Assembly (NCBI RefSeq): GCF_002752635.1
Contig: NZ_AYTW01000035.1
Span: forward strand, 1-63,145
Direction of reading: 5' to 3'
DNA from: Mesotoga sp. Brook.08.105.5.1
GTDB taxonomy: Bacteria; Thermotogota; Thermotogae; Petrotogales; Kosmotogaceae
DNA: 63,145 nt
The position numbers and the translations under genes are program-made. Positions 53,109 through 62,287 of the stretch are shown here, piece by piece (the first letter of the stretch is position 1; the number at the start of each line of letters is the position of its first letter). A model generated the notes under the pieces. The model had not been told where the DNA came from. It searched no databases and was given only the letters and a program-made list of their open reading frames with translations.

Positions 53109-53797
53109 ACCACCTTCTTAAAACCGAACCATCGCTTCGCATCCGATTGTCCCGACTTCTGATTTCTGCTTATAATACCGCTTAAAAGAGCAAGAATCAG
53201 ATATATTCCAAAGTACATAAGCATCGGTACACCGAATGATTCGAATGGCATATAGGTTCTCGCGGCAATCTTTCGAGCAGTATAAGTAAGCTCGGGGATA
53301 ACAAGAACTGCCGCAAGACTTGTGTCTTTTATCAAATACGAGAATTGGCTGATCAGTGGTGGCAGAATACTTCTAAAAACTTGCGGCAAGATTACCTTTC
53401 GCATCGTCTGGAACCACGACAAACCGAGAGCCTTTGAGGCTTCTGTCTGTCCTCTGTCAATTGAGTTGAGACCGCCACGTACTATCTCAGATATATAGGC
53501 GCCGCTGTTCAGAGAAAACGCAACTATGGCGCTCTGAAAGGAAGTTAACATCAGACCGGTAATTGGAAGGCCATAGTGGACGAAGTACAACTGCACAAGC
53601 AGAGGCGTCGACCTGATGAATCCAGTGTATATTCCTACGGGAATAATGGCGAACTTCGATTTCATTGTTGATAGTATTCCTACCACTGTTCCTATTAGAA
53701 GTGAAAAGACACCGCTCAGGGCCGCTACCTTTAATGTTTCCAATAAGGCCTCAAAAAAGTCAGGGAGATACTGTGAGATCATTCTCATGTCAAGCAT
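53105..53797 (-). CDS. Polar amino acid ABC transporter permease
   Basis: This is the second permease of the importer, 230 residues. It has FIRSTPLLVQLYFVHYGLP, the EAA loop GGLNSIDRGQTEASKALGLS and IKDTSLAAVLVIPELTYTAR. It follows the ATPase gene after 8 bp. Having two different permeases with one ATPase is usual for the polar amino acid (HAAT) family. Confidence 0.93.
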   Translation of the reverse strand: MLDMRMISQYLPDFFEALLETLKVAALSGVFSLLIGTVVGILSTMKSKFAIIPVGIYTGFIRSTPLLVQLYFVHYGLPITGLMLTSFQSAIVAFSLNSGAYISEIVRGGLNSIDRGQTEASKALGLSWFQTMRKVILPQVFRSILPPLISQFSYLIKDTSLAAVLVIPELTYTARKIAARTYMPFESFGVPMLMYFGIYLILALLSGIISRNQKSGQSDAKRWFGFKKVV

Positions 53798-53805
53798 GAT
53801 ATCAC

Positions 53806-54537
53806 CTAAAGTATCTTACTCAGGAATTCCTTGGTTCTGTCACTCCTGGGATTGTTGAAGAACTCATCCTTAGGGGTGAGCTCGACTATCTTCCCGTCAT
53901 CCAGGAAACCGATTTTGTTGGCAACCTGACGCGCAAAACCCATCTCATGGCTGACAATGATCATCGTCATTCCTCCGCGTGCCAGGTTAGTCATGACATC
54001 CAGTACTTCCTTGATCATCTCTGGATCCAGTGCTGACGTTGGTTCATCAAAAAGCATTAGTTTAGGATCCATTGCCAAAGCTCGCGCTATCGCAACTCTC
54101 TGCTTTTGCCCTCCTGAAAGCTGAGGAGGAAAGGCATCGTACTTAGCAGATAATCCGACTTGATCAAGTAGTTTCCTGGCTTTTTCAAGAGCTTCATCCT
54201 TGGGCACCTTCTTTACGAGTATGGGTGCCAGGGCAACATTGTCTACTACTGAAATGTGAGGGAATAGGTTGAAATGCTGAAAAACCATTCCAGTGTTCTT
54301 TCTAACAAAACTCAAATTGGCTCTCGCCTGCTTAATGTCTTTTCCGAGAACTTCGATCGATCCCTCATGAAAGTTTTCAAGCATGTTTATGCAGCGAAGA
54401 AGGGTGCTCTTCCCAGCACCGCTCGGTCCACAAAGAACCAGTACATCGCTTTCGAATACATCTAGCTCGATGTCTTTTAGAACGTGCAGTTTTCCGAAGG
54501 ATTTGTTGAGACCCCGGATTCGAACAATTGGTTCCAT
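53806..54537 (-). CDS. Polar amino acid ABC transporter ATP-binding protein
   Basis: This is a GlnQ/HisP-type ATPase of 243 residues. Walker A is GPSGAGKST, the signature is LSGGQKQRVAIARAL, Walker B is LMLFDEPTSALDPE, and the switch is IVSHEMGFARQVA. The ATG at 54537 is chosen because AAAGGGGA lies upstream; a longer frame would run through the hairpin after the binding-protein gene. Confidence 0.95.
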   Translation of the reverse strand: MEPIVRIRGLNKSFGKLHVLKDIELDVFESDVLVLCGPSGAGKSTLLRCINMLENFHEGSIEVLGKDIKQARANLSFVRKNTGMVFQHFNLFPHISVVDNVALAPILVKKVPKDEALEKARKLLDQVGLSAKYDAFPPQLSGGQKQRVAIARALAMDPKLMLFDEPTSALDPEMIKEVLDVMTNLARGGMTMIIVSHEMGFARQVANKIGFLDDGKIVELTPKDEFFNNPRSDRTKEFLSKIL

Positions 54538-54567
54538 TAGAATTCCCCTTTCGACTCCTAAAATGAA

Positions 54568-54585
54568 ATGGGGGCTAGCCCCCAT
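54568..54585 (-). terminator. Post-binding-protein stem-loop in the amino acid operon
   Basis: ATGGGGGCTAGCCCCCAT is a perfect 18-bp palindrome, 28 bp after the binding-protein stop and before the ATPase gene. The loop must use the central bases. It lacks a strong T-tract on either side. Confidence 0.7.
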
Positions 54586-54613
54586 CTCGTCTTGAATTAA
54601 CTACTCTCCAGGC

Positions 54614-55399
54614 TTAGTCAATAATGAAAGAAGGTTCCCAGGCTTTGCCTACGTACTTCTCGTAGATCTTTCCGTACTCGCCAGTCAGCTTCTCCCACTT
54701 GAGGAACCAGTTGAACCATTCAACCAGTGAGTCGGAATCCTTGTCCTGCCTGAAAGCGAGTCCATAAGTGTCGGGTCTCACATACCCATCAAGGATCTTC
54801 AGATCTGGGTTCTTGTTAACTAACTCAATACAGATCATTTCGTCGTCCATAACCGAGTCGATTCTACCCAACTTGATATCAGTCATCCATTCGGCAAGAT
54901 TGTCGTATAGAGACGCCTTTTTGCCCCATTCATCTTCAATGAAGTCTGCGTGAACAGAACCCATTGTCGCACCCATTTTGACTGAAGGATCGGCCAGATC
55001 TCTCCAGCTCTCCAGAGGAGAGTCTTTTCTAGCAATCGCGACAATTCCTGTCAGGAAGAAAGGATCGGAGAATCTTATCGACTTCATCCTTGTTAGAGTC
55101 ATGGACATGTTTGCTGCTATCATATCTACTTTTCCTGAGAGCAATGACGGAATAAGACTTTCCCATGCCACGTCTTGCCAGACCAGTTCAACACCCATTT
55201 CTCTTGCAGCAAGTTCCATCAACTCAACGGTAAACCCAGTCGGCTTCCCTGATGCGTCCCTGTACTGCATCGGTACTGCAGTCATATCAGTTGCAACGGT
55301 TAACTTTCCGCTCTTAACTACGTTTTCCAGTGTTGTAGCTGCAAGACCAAACGAAACAAACATACAGGCTACAACGATCAAAACAAACAGTTTTTTCAT
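54614..55399 (-). CDS. Polar amino acid ABC transporter substrate-binding protein
   Basis: This is a secreted family 3 binding protein of 261 residues with a signal peptide (MKKLFVLIVVACMFVSFGLA). It has LTVATDMTAVPMQYRDASGK, PTGFTVELMELAAREMG, LLSGKVDMIAANMSMT and MGATMGSVHADFIE. The usual ligand Arg after the TxT segment is not obvious (MSMTLTRMKSI), so the ligand cannot be named. It is the first gene of the importer operon, 275 bp downstream of the IclR regulator gene. Confidence 0.91.
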   Translation of the reverse strand: MKKLFVLIVVACMFVSFGLAATTLENVVKSGKLTVATDMTAVPMQYRDASGKPTGFTVELMELAAREMGVELVWQDVAWESLIPSLLSGKVDMIAANMSMTLTRMKSIRFSDPFFLTGIVAIARKDSPLESWRDLADPSVKMGATMGSVHADFIEDEWGKKASLYDNLAEWMTDIKLGRIDSVMDDEMICIELVNKNPDLKILDGYVRPDTYGLAFRQDKDSDSLVEWFNWFLKWEKLTGEYGKIYEKYVGKAWEPSFIID

Positions 55400-55674
55400 C
55401 TCAATTCCCCTTTCACGAATGGATTGCGTCTTAAAAAAGTACGCATTGGAAATGGTTTGAATAGTTCAATAATATGGAACAACATTCAACAATGTGGTAA
55501 CTACATCTAAATTTACCAAATCGGTTGAGTTATCTCCAAAACCATTTATGAACGTCTGGGAAGTATCTGGGTTGATTATGACTGTTAAACAGAAGCAATC
55601 TCTCTCCTGCGGGGTGATCTTGAAAGAAGGGAGTTATTCCTAGAAGTAATGCAGAATCAAACTTCTTCGAGTCT
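55400..55674. promoter_or_regulatory. Spacer between iclR-type gene and importer operon with inverted repeats
   Basis: GTTC-N9-GAAC (55464-55480) and ACATTcaacAATGT (55482-55495) lie side by side about 65-95 bp upstream of the binding-protein start. They are candidate sites for the IclR-type regulator. No convincing -10/-35 pair was found. Confidence 0.4.
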
Positions 55675-56427
55675 TCACGTCTCGAAATCGATAAACAGCT
55701 TGTTCAGCTTTTCTATTGTCTTCAAAAAGGGTTCCTTATATCTTTCAATTGCTTCGTCGGTCATTCTATTAGAAGGCCCGGCAATACTGACGGCATACTT
55801 CGCGACTCCGTGATTGTCCAGTATGGGTGCGGCAATGCACTTTATGCTTTCTTCCTGTTCTATTCTGTCGTACGCATATCCGTGCTCTCTTATCCATTGT
55901 ATTTCCTTTCTGAGCTGTTCCTTATCTGTTATGGTGTTCTTCGTTCTTCTCGCAAGAGTCACTCTCTCGAGATATCCGTCTATGTAAGAATCCGGCTGAA
56001 ATGCGAGCAGGGCCTTCCCCACGCCTGTACAATACATAGATGCAGTAACTCCTACGGTCGAATGGGGGCGCAGAGCGTGCGTTGGGTGCAGACATTCGAG
56101 ATAAATTACTTGATCTCTGAACAGAGATGTGAGATGAATCGTCTCATTTATTTCGTTCCTTAGTTCCTCAAGGTACGGCAAAGCCACTTCTCTGAATTCG
56201 AGGTTCCTCCGCATGAGACCACTCAGTTGAAGGATCCTGTTTCCGAGCATGTAGAAGCTCTTGTCTTTTGTAAGGTAGTCAAGTTCAGTCATTGCAGACA
56301 AAATATGATGCACAGTTGCTTTGGGATAACCTAGCTTGGCCACTATGTCGGTAAGCCTCCATTTGCTTTGCTCAAAGAACAGCTCGAATATCTCGTCCAC
56401 TTTTCTGAATGCTTTGAAGTGTTCCAT
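55675..56427 (-). CDS. IclR family transcriptional regulator
   Basis: This is a regulator of 250 residues. The N-terminal winged helix (about 5-65) has WRLTDIVAKLGYPKATVHHI and MTELDYLTKDKSFYMLG. The C-terminal GAF-like effector domain shows CTGVGKALLAF and IREHGYAYDRIEQEESIKCIA, the family hallmark. The ATG at 56427 has GGAG upstream. It is encoded in the same direction and just upstream of the amino acid import and aldolase operon, which it probably controls in response to a 2-oxo acid or related metabolite. Confidence 0.9.
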   Translation of the reverse strand: MEHFKAFRKVDEIFELFFEQSKWRLTDIVAKLGYPKATVHHILSAMTELDYLTKDKSFYMLGNRILQLSGLMRRNLEFREVALPYLEELRNEINETIHLTSLFRDQVIYLECLHPTHALRPHSTVGVTASMYCTGVGKALLAFQPDSYIDGYLERVTLARRTKNTITDKEQLRKEIQWIREHGYAYDRIEQEESIKCIAAPILDNHGVAKYAVSIAGPSNRMTDEAIERYKEPFLKTIEKLNKLFIDFET

Positions 56428-56651
56428 AGTGTTGACTCCGATCAATGATGTTGATAATAGAATATCAGAAAATGCTTTCAATAGCAAATCTTCGATCTCC
56501 GGGGAGCAAAGGAATTAATAGGCTTCGCGGCCGCGATGACTTTCACGGCAGGGTAGCGATAGACAGAAACGGAAAGTGATATGCATCCTGGCAAAACTCG
56601 ACTATCCATTATTGGAGGGCCACACTTTAGCAAGAATCGGCCGAGGAATCA

Positions 56652-56678
56652 CTTGACGGCCGCAGCGTGGCCGTCAAG
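56652..56678 (-). terminator. Hairpin downstream of the beta-barrel candidate gene
   Basis: CTTGACGGCC and GGCCGTCAAG form a perfect 10-bp stem with a 7-nt loop, 19 bp beyond the stop of the minus-strand gene. There is no clear T-tract. Confidence 0.6.
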
Positions 56679-56696
56679 GAAATCATGAAGACAGTG

Positions 56697-57518
56697 TCAT
56701 TTCAGCTGAAAGCCTATGCTGAAGTTTATGGTAGCCAGCTTGTTGTCTGTGAAACCGTCGGGGCTGCTCGCGTTTTCGGAGGTGCCTTTCGCAGTTCCTC
56801 CTATGAAACGGATGTTGAAATGGGTCTCGAGATAATCTGTGAGAAGCAGCCCTACCCTCAATGAAGCGTCAAGGACCAATCCTTCGAAGTCGAAATCCGC
56901 CCCGTTAATGAACCTGCTGGATGCGTAGAACCCGTCGATATCTGTTGCGAAGTAAGCCTTTTCGCCTAGCCAAAGTTCGCCTTTAATTTTGATAATCGGT
57001 ACTGGACCGACGTTCTTGTTCGCGATTAACTGAGGTCCGTTCAGTGATTCGAAGTAGATGTCGGCATTTCTCAACTGAAGAGACAGACCGAGAGCCAGAT
57101 AGCTGTTGCCCTTCCTCAACACGTCATAGGTGTAACTCACTCTGTAGGAGGGAAAACCGTAATTCAGAAGAACACCGCTTCCTGCAGGAAAGGTGACACC
57201 GTCAACAACGAGGTTGTTCTTAAGCTGAACCTTGGACTGAACGGTGAGCGGCTGGTACAGAAAGTGAACCGTGTGTTTGCCGATACTCAGTCCGGCGGTG
57301 TACCTTTGATACGGAAATAGAACGTCCTGCCCGCAGTCCTTCACATAGTTCAGAACTGTTCCAGTCTGACCGAACTGAATGGTGTGGAAGATCACTCCCG
57401 TGAAGCCGATCTCGTAATCAAGCTCGAGTTTGAACCTGTTCTCGGGGTTGTTCAGTAATCCTGCCGATGAAATAACTGCGATAAGAAGAACCACTATCAG
57501 TGCGGACCTAGTCTTCAC
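56697..57518 (-). CDS. Predicted outer-membrane beta-barrel protein
   Basis: This is an exported protein of 273 residues of unknown family. A signal peptide (MKTRSALIVVLLIAVISSAG) is followed by alternating hydrophobic/polar strands such as FKLELDYEIGFTGVIFH, YRVSYTYDV and LALGLSLQLRNADIYF. The C-terminal strand LATINFSIGFQLK resembles the end of an outer-membrane barrel, though the last residue is Lys rather than aromatic. In Thermotogota it would lie in the outer toga. GTG start with GAGGTGA upstream. It stands alone and is divergent from the nucleoside phosphorylase gene. Confidence 0.65.
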   Translation of the reverse strand: MKTRSALIVVLLIAVISSAGLLNNPENRFKLELDYEIGFTGVIFHTIQFGQTGTVLNYVKDCGQDVLFPYQRYTAGLSIGKHTVHFLYQPLTVQSKVQLKNNLVVDGVTFPAGSGVLLNYGFPSYRVSYTYDVLRKGNSYLALGLSLQLRNADIYFESLNGPQLIANKNVGPVPIIKIKGELWLGEKAYFATDIDGFYASSRFINGADFDFEGLVLDASLRVGLLLTDYLETHFNIRFIGGTAKGTSENASSPDGFTDNKLATINFSIGFQLK

Positions 57519-57635
57519 GATTTCACCTCGTTTATACTGATTACAATTATAAAGCTTCCGGTTACAAAAGTGTCAGGTCATTCGGCGACTGTCGATCTCT
57601 TCTTCGCTGCTAGAATAGTCGCAGAGGGGGCGTAT

Positions 57636-58403
57636 ATGGAGAAGCGTTTACCTATTCTGGAACATGATTATGAAAGACCGGCCGTCATAGAACCGACGAA
57701 GGTCATCTCCTCGATACCTGAGATGCTCGAAAGAGCTGTGATTCTCTTCTATCAGGGCGTGATAGAGAGTCTCTTGAAGAAGGGTCTTCTGAAGAAGATC
57801 GTTGACAGGAGAAGTGAGGTAGGATTGTTCCCCGTCTACGAGATCGAACACAAAGGAGAAAGAGTTGCCCTGTTGAATCCAGGACTTGGAGCACCATCCG
57901 CTGCGGGCTTCTATGAAGAGCTGATCACCCTGGGAGTAAGAAAGACAGTAGCCTGCGGTTCCTGCGGAGTGTTGAAGAGAGAAATTCCGAGAGGAGAGAT
58001 CATCGTAGTGGAATCGGCAGTCAGGGATGAGGGGACCTCATTCCATTACGTGGAGCCCTCAAGAGAGATTTCAGTCGATAAGAGTGTGATCGAGATGATC
58101 GAATCTACATTGAGAAGGCTGTCTATACCTTATGTAAAGGGAAAGACCTGGACAACCGATGCCTTCTACAGGGAGACTAAGCGGATAGTCAGCAGAAGAA
58201 TTGACGAAGGGTGCATAACAGTCGAGATGGAGGCTTCGGCCCTCATGGCCGTCTCTAAGTTCAGAAATGTGGCCTTTGGCCAGCTCCTTTCGTCCGGAGA
58301 CGATGTGAGCGGAGAAGAGTGGGACATACGATTTCATCCCGAGGCTTCGAATCACAAAGAGCGTGTATTCTGGGCAGCTCTAGAGTGTTGCCTGAGATTA
58401 TAA
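57636..58403 (+). CDS. Nucleoside phosphorylase (uridine phosphorylase-like)
   Basis: This is a PNP/UDP-family phosphorylase of 255 residues. It has LLNPGLGAPSAAGFYEELI, VACGSCGVL, SAVRDEGTSFHYVEPS and the nucleoside-binding TVEMEASALMAV with its M-E pair. It splits a nucleoside with phosphate to base plus pentose-1-phosphate. The ATG at 57636 is chosen because AGAGGGGG lies upstream; the longer frame is not supported. Whether uridine, a purine nucleoside or another ligand is used cannot be settled by eye. Confidence 0.87.
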   Translation: MEKRLPILEHDYERPAVIEPTKVISSIPEMLERAVILFYQGVIESLLKKGLLKKIVDRRSEVGLFPVYEIEHKGERVALLNPGLGAPSAAGFYEELITLGVRKTVACGSCGVLKREIPRGEIIVVESAVRDEGTSFHYVEPSREISVDKSVIEMIESTLRRLSIPYVKGKTWTTDAFYRETKRIVSRRIDEGCITVEMEASALMAVSKFRNVAFGQLLSSGDDVSGEEWDIRFHPEASNHKERVFWAALECCLRL

Positions 58404-58462
58404 CTCCGTCGGTAGTATATTCCTTCGCTTCACAGAGTGGAAAGTTGAGAGTGGGTGATGGT

Positions 58463-59056
58463 ATGGTCGAACCGATTAAGGTTTCCTCGAAAAAACACGG
58501 AAAGGCAATAGAACTACTTGCCGAAGCATTTGCTAATGACCCGATGATCAAATACGTATTAAGTGAGAAAGTAAGAAAGTACGTAAATAGGATCTATGGA
58601 GTAATGTTCAAGACTTATCTGAAGAAAGGATCCGCGTACTTTGATTCATCCGAGATGAACGGAATAATTCTCTGGATTGACTCTAAAGAAGATCCGGGCC
58701 TTGGCGTCTGGATAAGGAGCGGAGCCTTGAAGATGCTGACATTTCCTGGAAGATCACTAAATCGCCTTATGAAGGTCGGTAGGGCGATTTCGAGGGCTCA
58801 CAAGAAATGCATAAAGGAACATCACCTTCACCTGATTTTCATTGCTGTTTCGCCAGCTTCTCAGGGGAAAGGTATCGGCAAACAACTTCTTAGCCTTCTT
58901 GCGCATGAAGCAGACTCAAAAGGTCTTCCCTGTTATCTTGAAACGCAGAATCCTTCAAACTTAGGTTTCTATGAATCCTTTGGGTTCTACGTTGCGAAGG
59001 AAATCGAAATCTCGCGCGAACTCAGATCGTGGAGTATGGTCAGACCAATTTCGTGA
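58463..59056 (+). CDS. GNAT family N-acetyltransferase
   Basis: This is an acetyl-CoA-dependent acetyltransferase of 197 residues. The acetyl-CoA loop is FIAVSPASQGKGIGKQLLSLL (about 136-156), followed by LETQNPSNLGFYESFGFYV, the usual motif B. The ATG at 58463 follows GGGTGATGG. The substrate is unknown. Its 3' end borders a repeat array, so the gene may have lost or gained a terminator there. Confidence 0.88.
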   Translation: MVEPIKVSSKKHGKAIELLAEAFANDPMIKYVLSEKVRKYVNRIYGVMFKTYLKKGSAYFDSSEMNGIILWIDSKEDPGLGVWIRSGALKMLTFPGRSLNRLMKVGRAISRAHKKCIKEHHLHLIFIAVSPASQGKGIGKQLLSLLAHEADSKGLPCYLETQNPSNLGFYESFGFYVAKEIEISRELRSWSMVRPIS

Positions 59057-59635
59057 AGAGCAACAGGGATCGGCTGAACGCTGGGAAGAGCCACTGCCCA
59101 GAGAAGCTCTGGTAAGCAAGGCGTCGAAGAACATCGGCCGACGCAATGCACTGAGGAGCATCAGTGGACGCAAGGCTGCCCTCGGCAGGAGGCGAGGCCG
59201 ACTACGTCGGGAAGTGAGGCTCGCTGGCGCGAGGAAGTGATGCCCGGAGAAACATCCGGGGAAGTGATGCCGCTTTCAGCGGGAGGATTCAGAAGCCAGT
59301 CTTTGCTTCGCAAAGGCAAGTTCTGCTTCGCGGGCAAAGAATCCGCTTGGGCAGAAAACGCTGTACGCTGTTAAGAGAGAATAAGAGCAGCAGGAAATGA
59401 TGACGCTTTCAGCGGGAGGCTCAAGACCCCTGGATCCCGGATCAGGTCCGAAATGACTCTGAACAGGAGCCCCAAACAGCACAGTTACCCAGCAAGGATA
59501 TTGGAGATAAATAGAACAGATAGGGTGGAAGTGCTGTTCTTGCTGTTCTTTCACTTCTAGATAAATAGAAGAGCAGATAGTATAGAAGCAGGCTGGAAGC
59601 ATAAGCAAAACCCAAATGGCGCAGAAAAAGACTTC
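59057..59635. repeat. Modular hairpin array (inverted orientation) and repeat fragments
   Basis: Between 59125 and 59290, linkers of the GGACGCAATGC and GGAAGTGATGC type alternate with inverted repeats. The inverted repeats are CACTGaggagcatCAGTG, CTGCCctcGGCAG, CCGACtacGTCGG, TCGCtggcGCGA, CCGGagaaacatCCGG and CCGCtttcaGCGG. Fragments related to the 422-bp repeat follow (AACGCTGTACGCTG near 59358). No gene was seen. Confidence 0.85.
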
Positions 59636-62287
59636 CTAGGAATTTTCGAAAGTATAGCCTTCTTCGATCAGATCCACACAGACTTTTACCACTAACGGAT
59701 CGTACAGTCTGCCTGAATTTTCCTTTATCTCATTAAGGGCGAATTCAATTCCCAGGGCCGCCCTGTAGGGTCTGTGGGAAGTTATAGCCTCAACGACATC
59801 GGCAACGGCTATTATTTTTGATTCGAGCCTTATTTGATCGTCTTTCAAACTTCCTGGATAACCAGATCCATCGAGTCTTTCGTGATGCTGTAACACTATA
59901 TCGGCAATGGGCCAGGGAAGATCTATATCCTTGAGTATATTATAGCCATTCTTCGAATGTTCCCTTACTAGTCTGAACTCAATATCGCTCAGCTTTCCTG
60001 GTTTAGACAGAATTTCCGTAGGAACTGAGATCTTCCCTATATCGTGAAGTAGACCGGCAACCTTAAGACAGTTGCAAGTCTCATGATCTAGACCCATTTT
60101 CTTTCCTATCGCCACGGCCAGATCGCTCACATTTTTCTGATGGCCGGCCGTGTAAGGATCCTTGGCGCTAACAATGTCCGAAGCGGCACGAACAAGAGCT
60201 TCGAAAGCTGATTCTAGGCTGCTAGATAGTCGATTTCTTTCTGTTATGTCTTCGCAGATTTCAACAACGCCGGTAATCTTCCCGTCTGCATCCCTAACCG
60301 GATAAGCCCTTATGTACAATGCTGTGGCGAACTTGGTAATTATTTCTCCAACTTCCTGAGAGCCCGTGTCAAGAACCTTTCTCAGGATGCAGTTATCGGA
60401 CTTCTTGCCACGCTGCCAAACATCGACACAGCTCATGCCGACAAGCTTTTCTATGCTTGTTCCAAAAAGCTCTGCCATAGCTCTGTTCGCCCAGATTATG
60501 TTAAGATCGGTGTCGTAATAGACTATTATTTCCTTAGTTGTGTTAAGTATGAGTGATTTCTCTTCTTCGGATTTCTTCAGGGCCTCCTGGCTTATGACGA
60601 GATCGGTTACGTCTCTGGTGAACCCGATGAAGCTCGAATCGTCGAGCCTTACGGCTCTGACATTCCAGTATCTCTTCTCGCCTGTCTTCTTAACGAAGGC
60701 AGTAATGCCTTCTGCCACGCCGGCTTCGACAGTCCTCCTGAAATGGTTTTCGGCCTCCAGAAGACTCTCGGGAGCCGCCAACTGTTTGAAGTTCATTTTC
60801 AGCAGCTCTTCTCTTGAATAGCCGGTGATTAGACAGGACGCTTCGTTAACATCTGTATAATTGCCTCTTTCATCTGCGACGAATATTCCGTCCGGGGCAT
60901 TCTCAACATATCTTCTGAACCTGCTCTCCTTTTCTTCAATCATTTGAAGAAATCCGTCTCTTTCGGAGAGAGCCTTGGCTAGCTTCATATTCGAAAAACT
61001 CAGTCTCGAGAGCCTTTGTGCAAACTTTGAGTAGAAGGTCATTGCTGTCATGACTGTATCGCGATTCCACCTGGGCACTTTGTCCAGAGCCTCAATATAC
61101 TCTTTTTCGTTAAAACCGTATCTTCTCGCCTGTTCCCTGAAGACATCGTAATCCACGCTCTCATCTTCCATGAAGAACTGTCCCAAAAATAGATTCCCCA
61201 TATGGGTATTGCCCACGATTATTGGGGTACTCATATCCCACATATTGTTGGCACATTTGTAGAGCTTGAACGCTCCCGGCTCTATGCCCTTCGAAAGCTC
61301 TATATCACTGTAAAGACAGTTCTTGAGAGTCCCAGGATTCACACGGTGATACTTTGTGCATATTTCCTGCCAACCGGTCTCGACGAGGACATTTCCGTGA
61401 GTATCGACGATCGCTACTCCAATATTGGTCAGTTTGAAGAAGTCGTTCATGATAGACTGGATAGTCTCGACATCCAGTAGATAATCGAGTTCCATATTCT
61501 CAATTTCGCCTTCGGGATCGAGAATCACCTCGAGTTTTTTACTTGCTCTTCTCTCGCTATCCTTCAATCTATCTTCAGCATTCTTTCTTGCAGTTATATC
61601 TTCTGAAAAGAGAACAAGACTTTCGACCTGCCCGTTCCTTCCGAATACCGGGTATATGGTTGTTTTAAGTACAATTCCATCTCGACGGTCTTCCATTGTC
61701 TTCTGGTTTCCTGTTTTCAGAACCTCTTCGATATGGATCTTTCTTACTTCGGCGAGTTCTTGCGGGATGAAATCATACAGATTCTTGCCGATCAGCGTCT
61801 CCAGATCAGTACCAAGCCTCTTGGAGAGGGTCTGATTGGCAGTTATAACCTTTCCTGAAGGATCTATCTGAAACAGCGATTCGGTTGGAGCATTAGCGAG
61901 AGCCTGAAGCTGAAGATTCTTCTCTTCAAGAAGCTTTTCATCTCGCTTTCGCTGTGTTATATCTCTTACAGTGCTTACGACCAGTCTTTCGCCGCCGTCT
62001 TCAATCAAGACAGAATGTATCTCGACTGGAACAGAACCACAGTCTCTGTAGTAGTGCTGGCCATTGATCGTTCTAGAAGTACCGACGGCGGCTTTCGACC
62101 AGAATTCTCTGAACGATGCTTCTGTAATCTTTGTTTCAATGGTCGACAAGGACTTACCGAGCAGCTCCTCTCTCGAGAAACCGTTATTGTTTGTAACGGC
62201 ATCGTTTACATAGACTATACTGGCTTCCATGTCGGAAACGAATACCATGTCCACTATATAATTAACAAGATCGGGAAATTGCCTCAT
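59636..62287 (-). CDS. PAS/PocR sensor protein with HD-GYP c-di-GMP phosphodiesterase domain
   Basis: This is a multidomain protein of 883 residues. The ATG at 62287 has GGAGG upstream. Domain order: PAS (about 5-115), PAS (about 120-235), PocR ligand-binding domain (about 267-435, with WQEICTKYHRVNPGTLKNC and MWDMSTPIIVGNTHMGNLF), PAS (about 450-570), PAS (about 575-690) and HD-GYP (about 705-883). The HD motif LLHDIGKI and the HHERLDGSGYP motif are intact, so it should hydrolyse c-di-GMP. No membrane helix is evident, so sensing is probably cytoplasmic. PocR domains are known or predicted to bind small organic ligands such as 1,2-propanediol, and the Cys residues here may hold a metal. Confidence 0.92.
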   Translation of the reverse strand: MRQFPDLVNYIVDMVFVSDMEASIVYVNDAVTNNNGFSREELLGKSLSTIETKITEASFREFWSKAAVGTSRTINGQHYYRDCGSVPVEIHSVLIEDGGERLVVSTVRDITQRKRDEKLLEEKNLQLQALANAPTESLFQIDPSGKVITANQTLSKRLGTDLETLIGKNLYDFIPQELAEVRKIHIEEVLKTGNQKTMEDRRDGIVLKTTIYPVFGRNGQVESLVLFSEDITARKNAEDRLKDSERRASKKLEVILDPEGEIENMELDYLLDVETIQSIMNDFFKLTNIGVAIVDTHGNVLVETGWQEICTKYHRVNPGTLKNCLYSDIELSKGIEPGAFKLYKCANNMWDMSTPIIVGNTHMGNLFLGQFFMEDESVDYDVFREQARRYGFNEKEYIEALDKVPRWNRDTVMTAMTFYSKFAQRLSRLSFSNMKLAKALSERDGFLQMIEEKESRFRRYVENAPDGIFVADERGNYTDVNEASCLITGYSREELLKMNFKQLAAPESLLEAENHFRRTVEAGVAEGITAFVKKTGEKRYWNVRAVRLDDSSFIGFTRDVTDLVISQEALKKSEEEKSLILNTTKEIIVYYDTDLNIIWANRAMAELFGTSIEKLVGMSCVDVWQRGKKSDNCILRKVLDTGSQEVGEIITKFATALYIRAYPVRDADGKITGVVEICEDITERNRLSSSLESAFEALVRAASDIVSAKDPYTAGHQKNVSDLAVAIGKKMGLDHETCNCLKVAGLLHDIGKISVPTEILSKPGKLSDIEFRLVREHSKNGYNILKDIDLPWPIADIVLQHHERLDGSGYPGSLKDDQIRLESKIIAVADVVEAITSHRPYRAALGIEFALNEIKENSGRLYDPLVVKVCVDLIEEGYTFENS

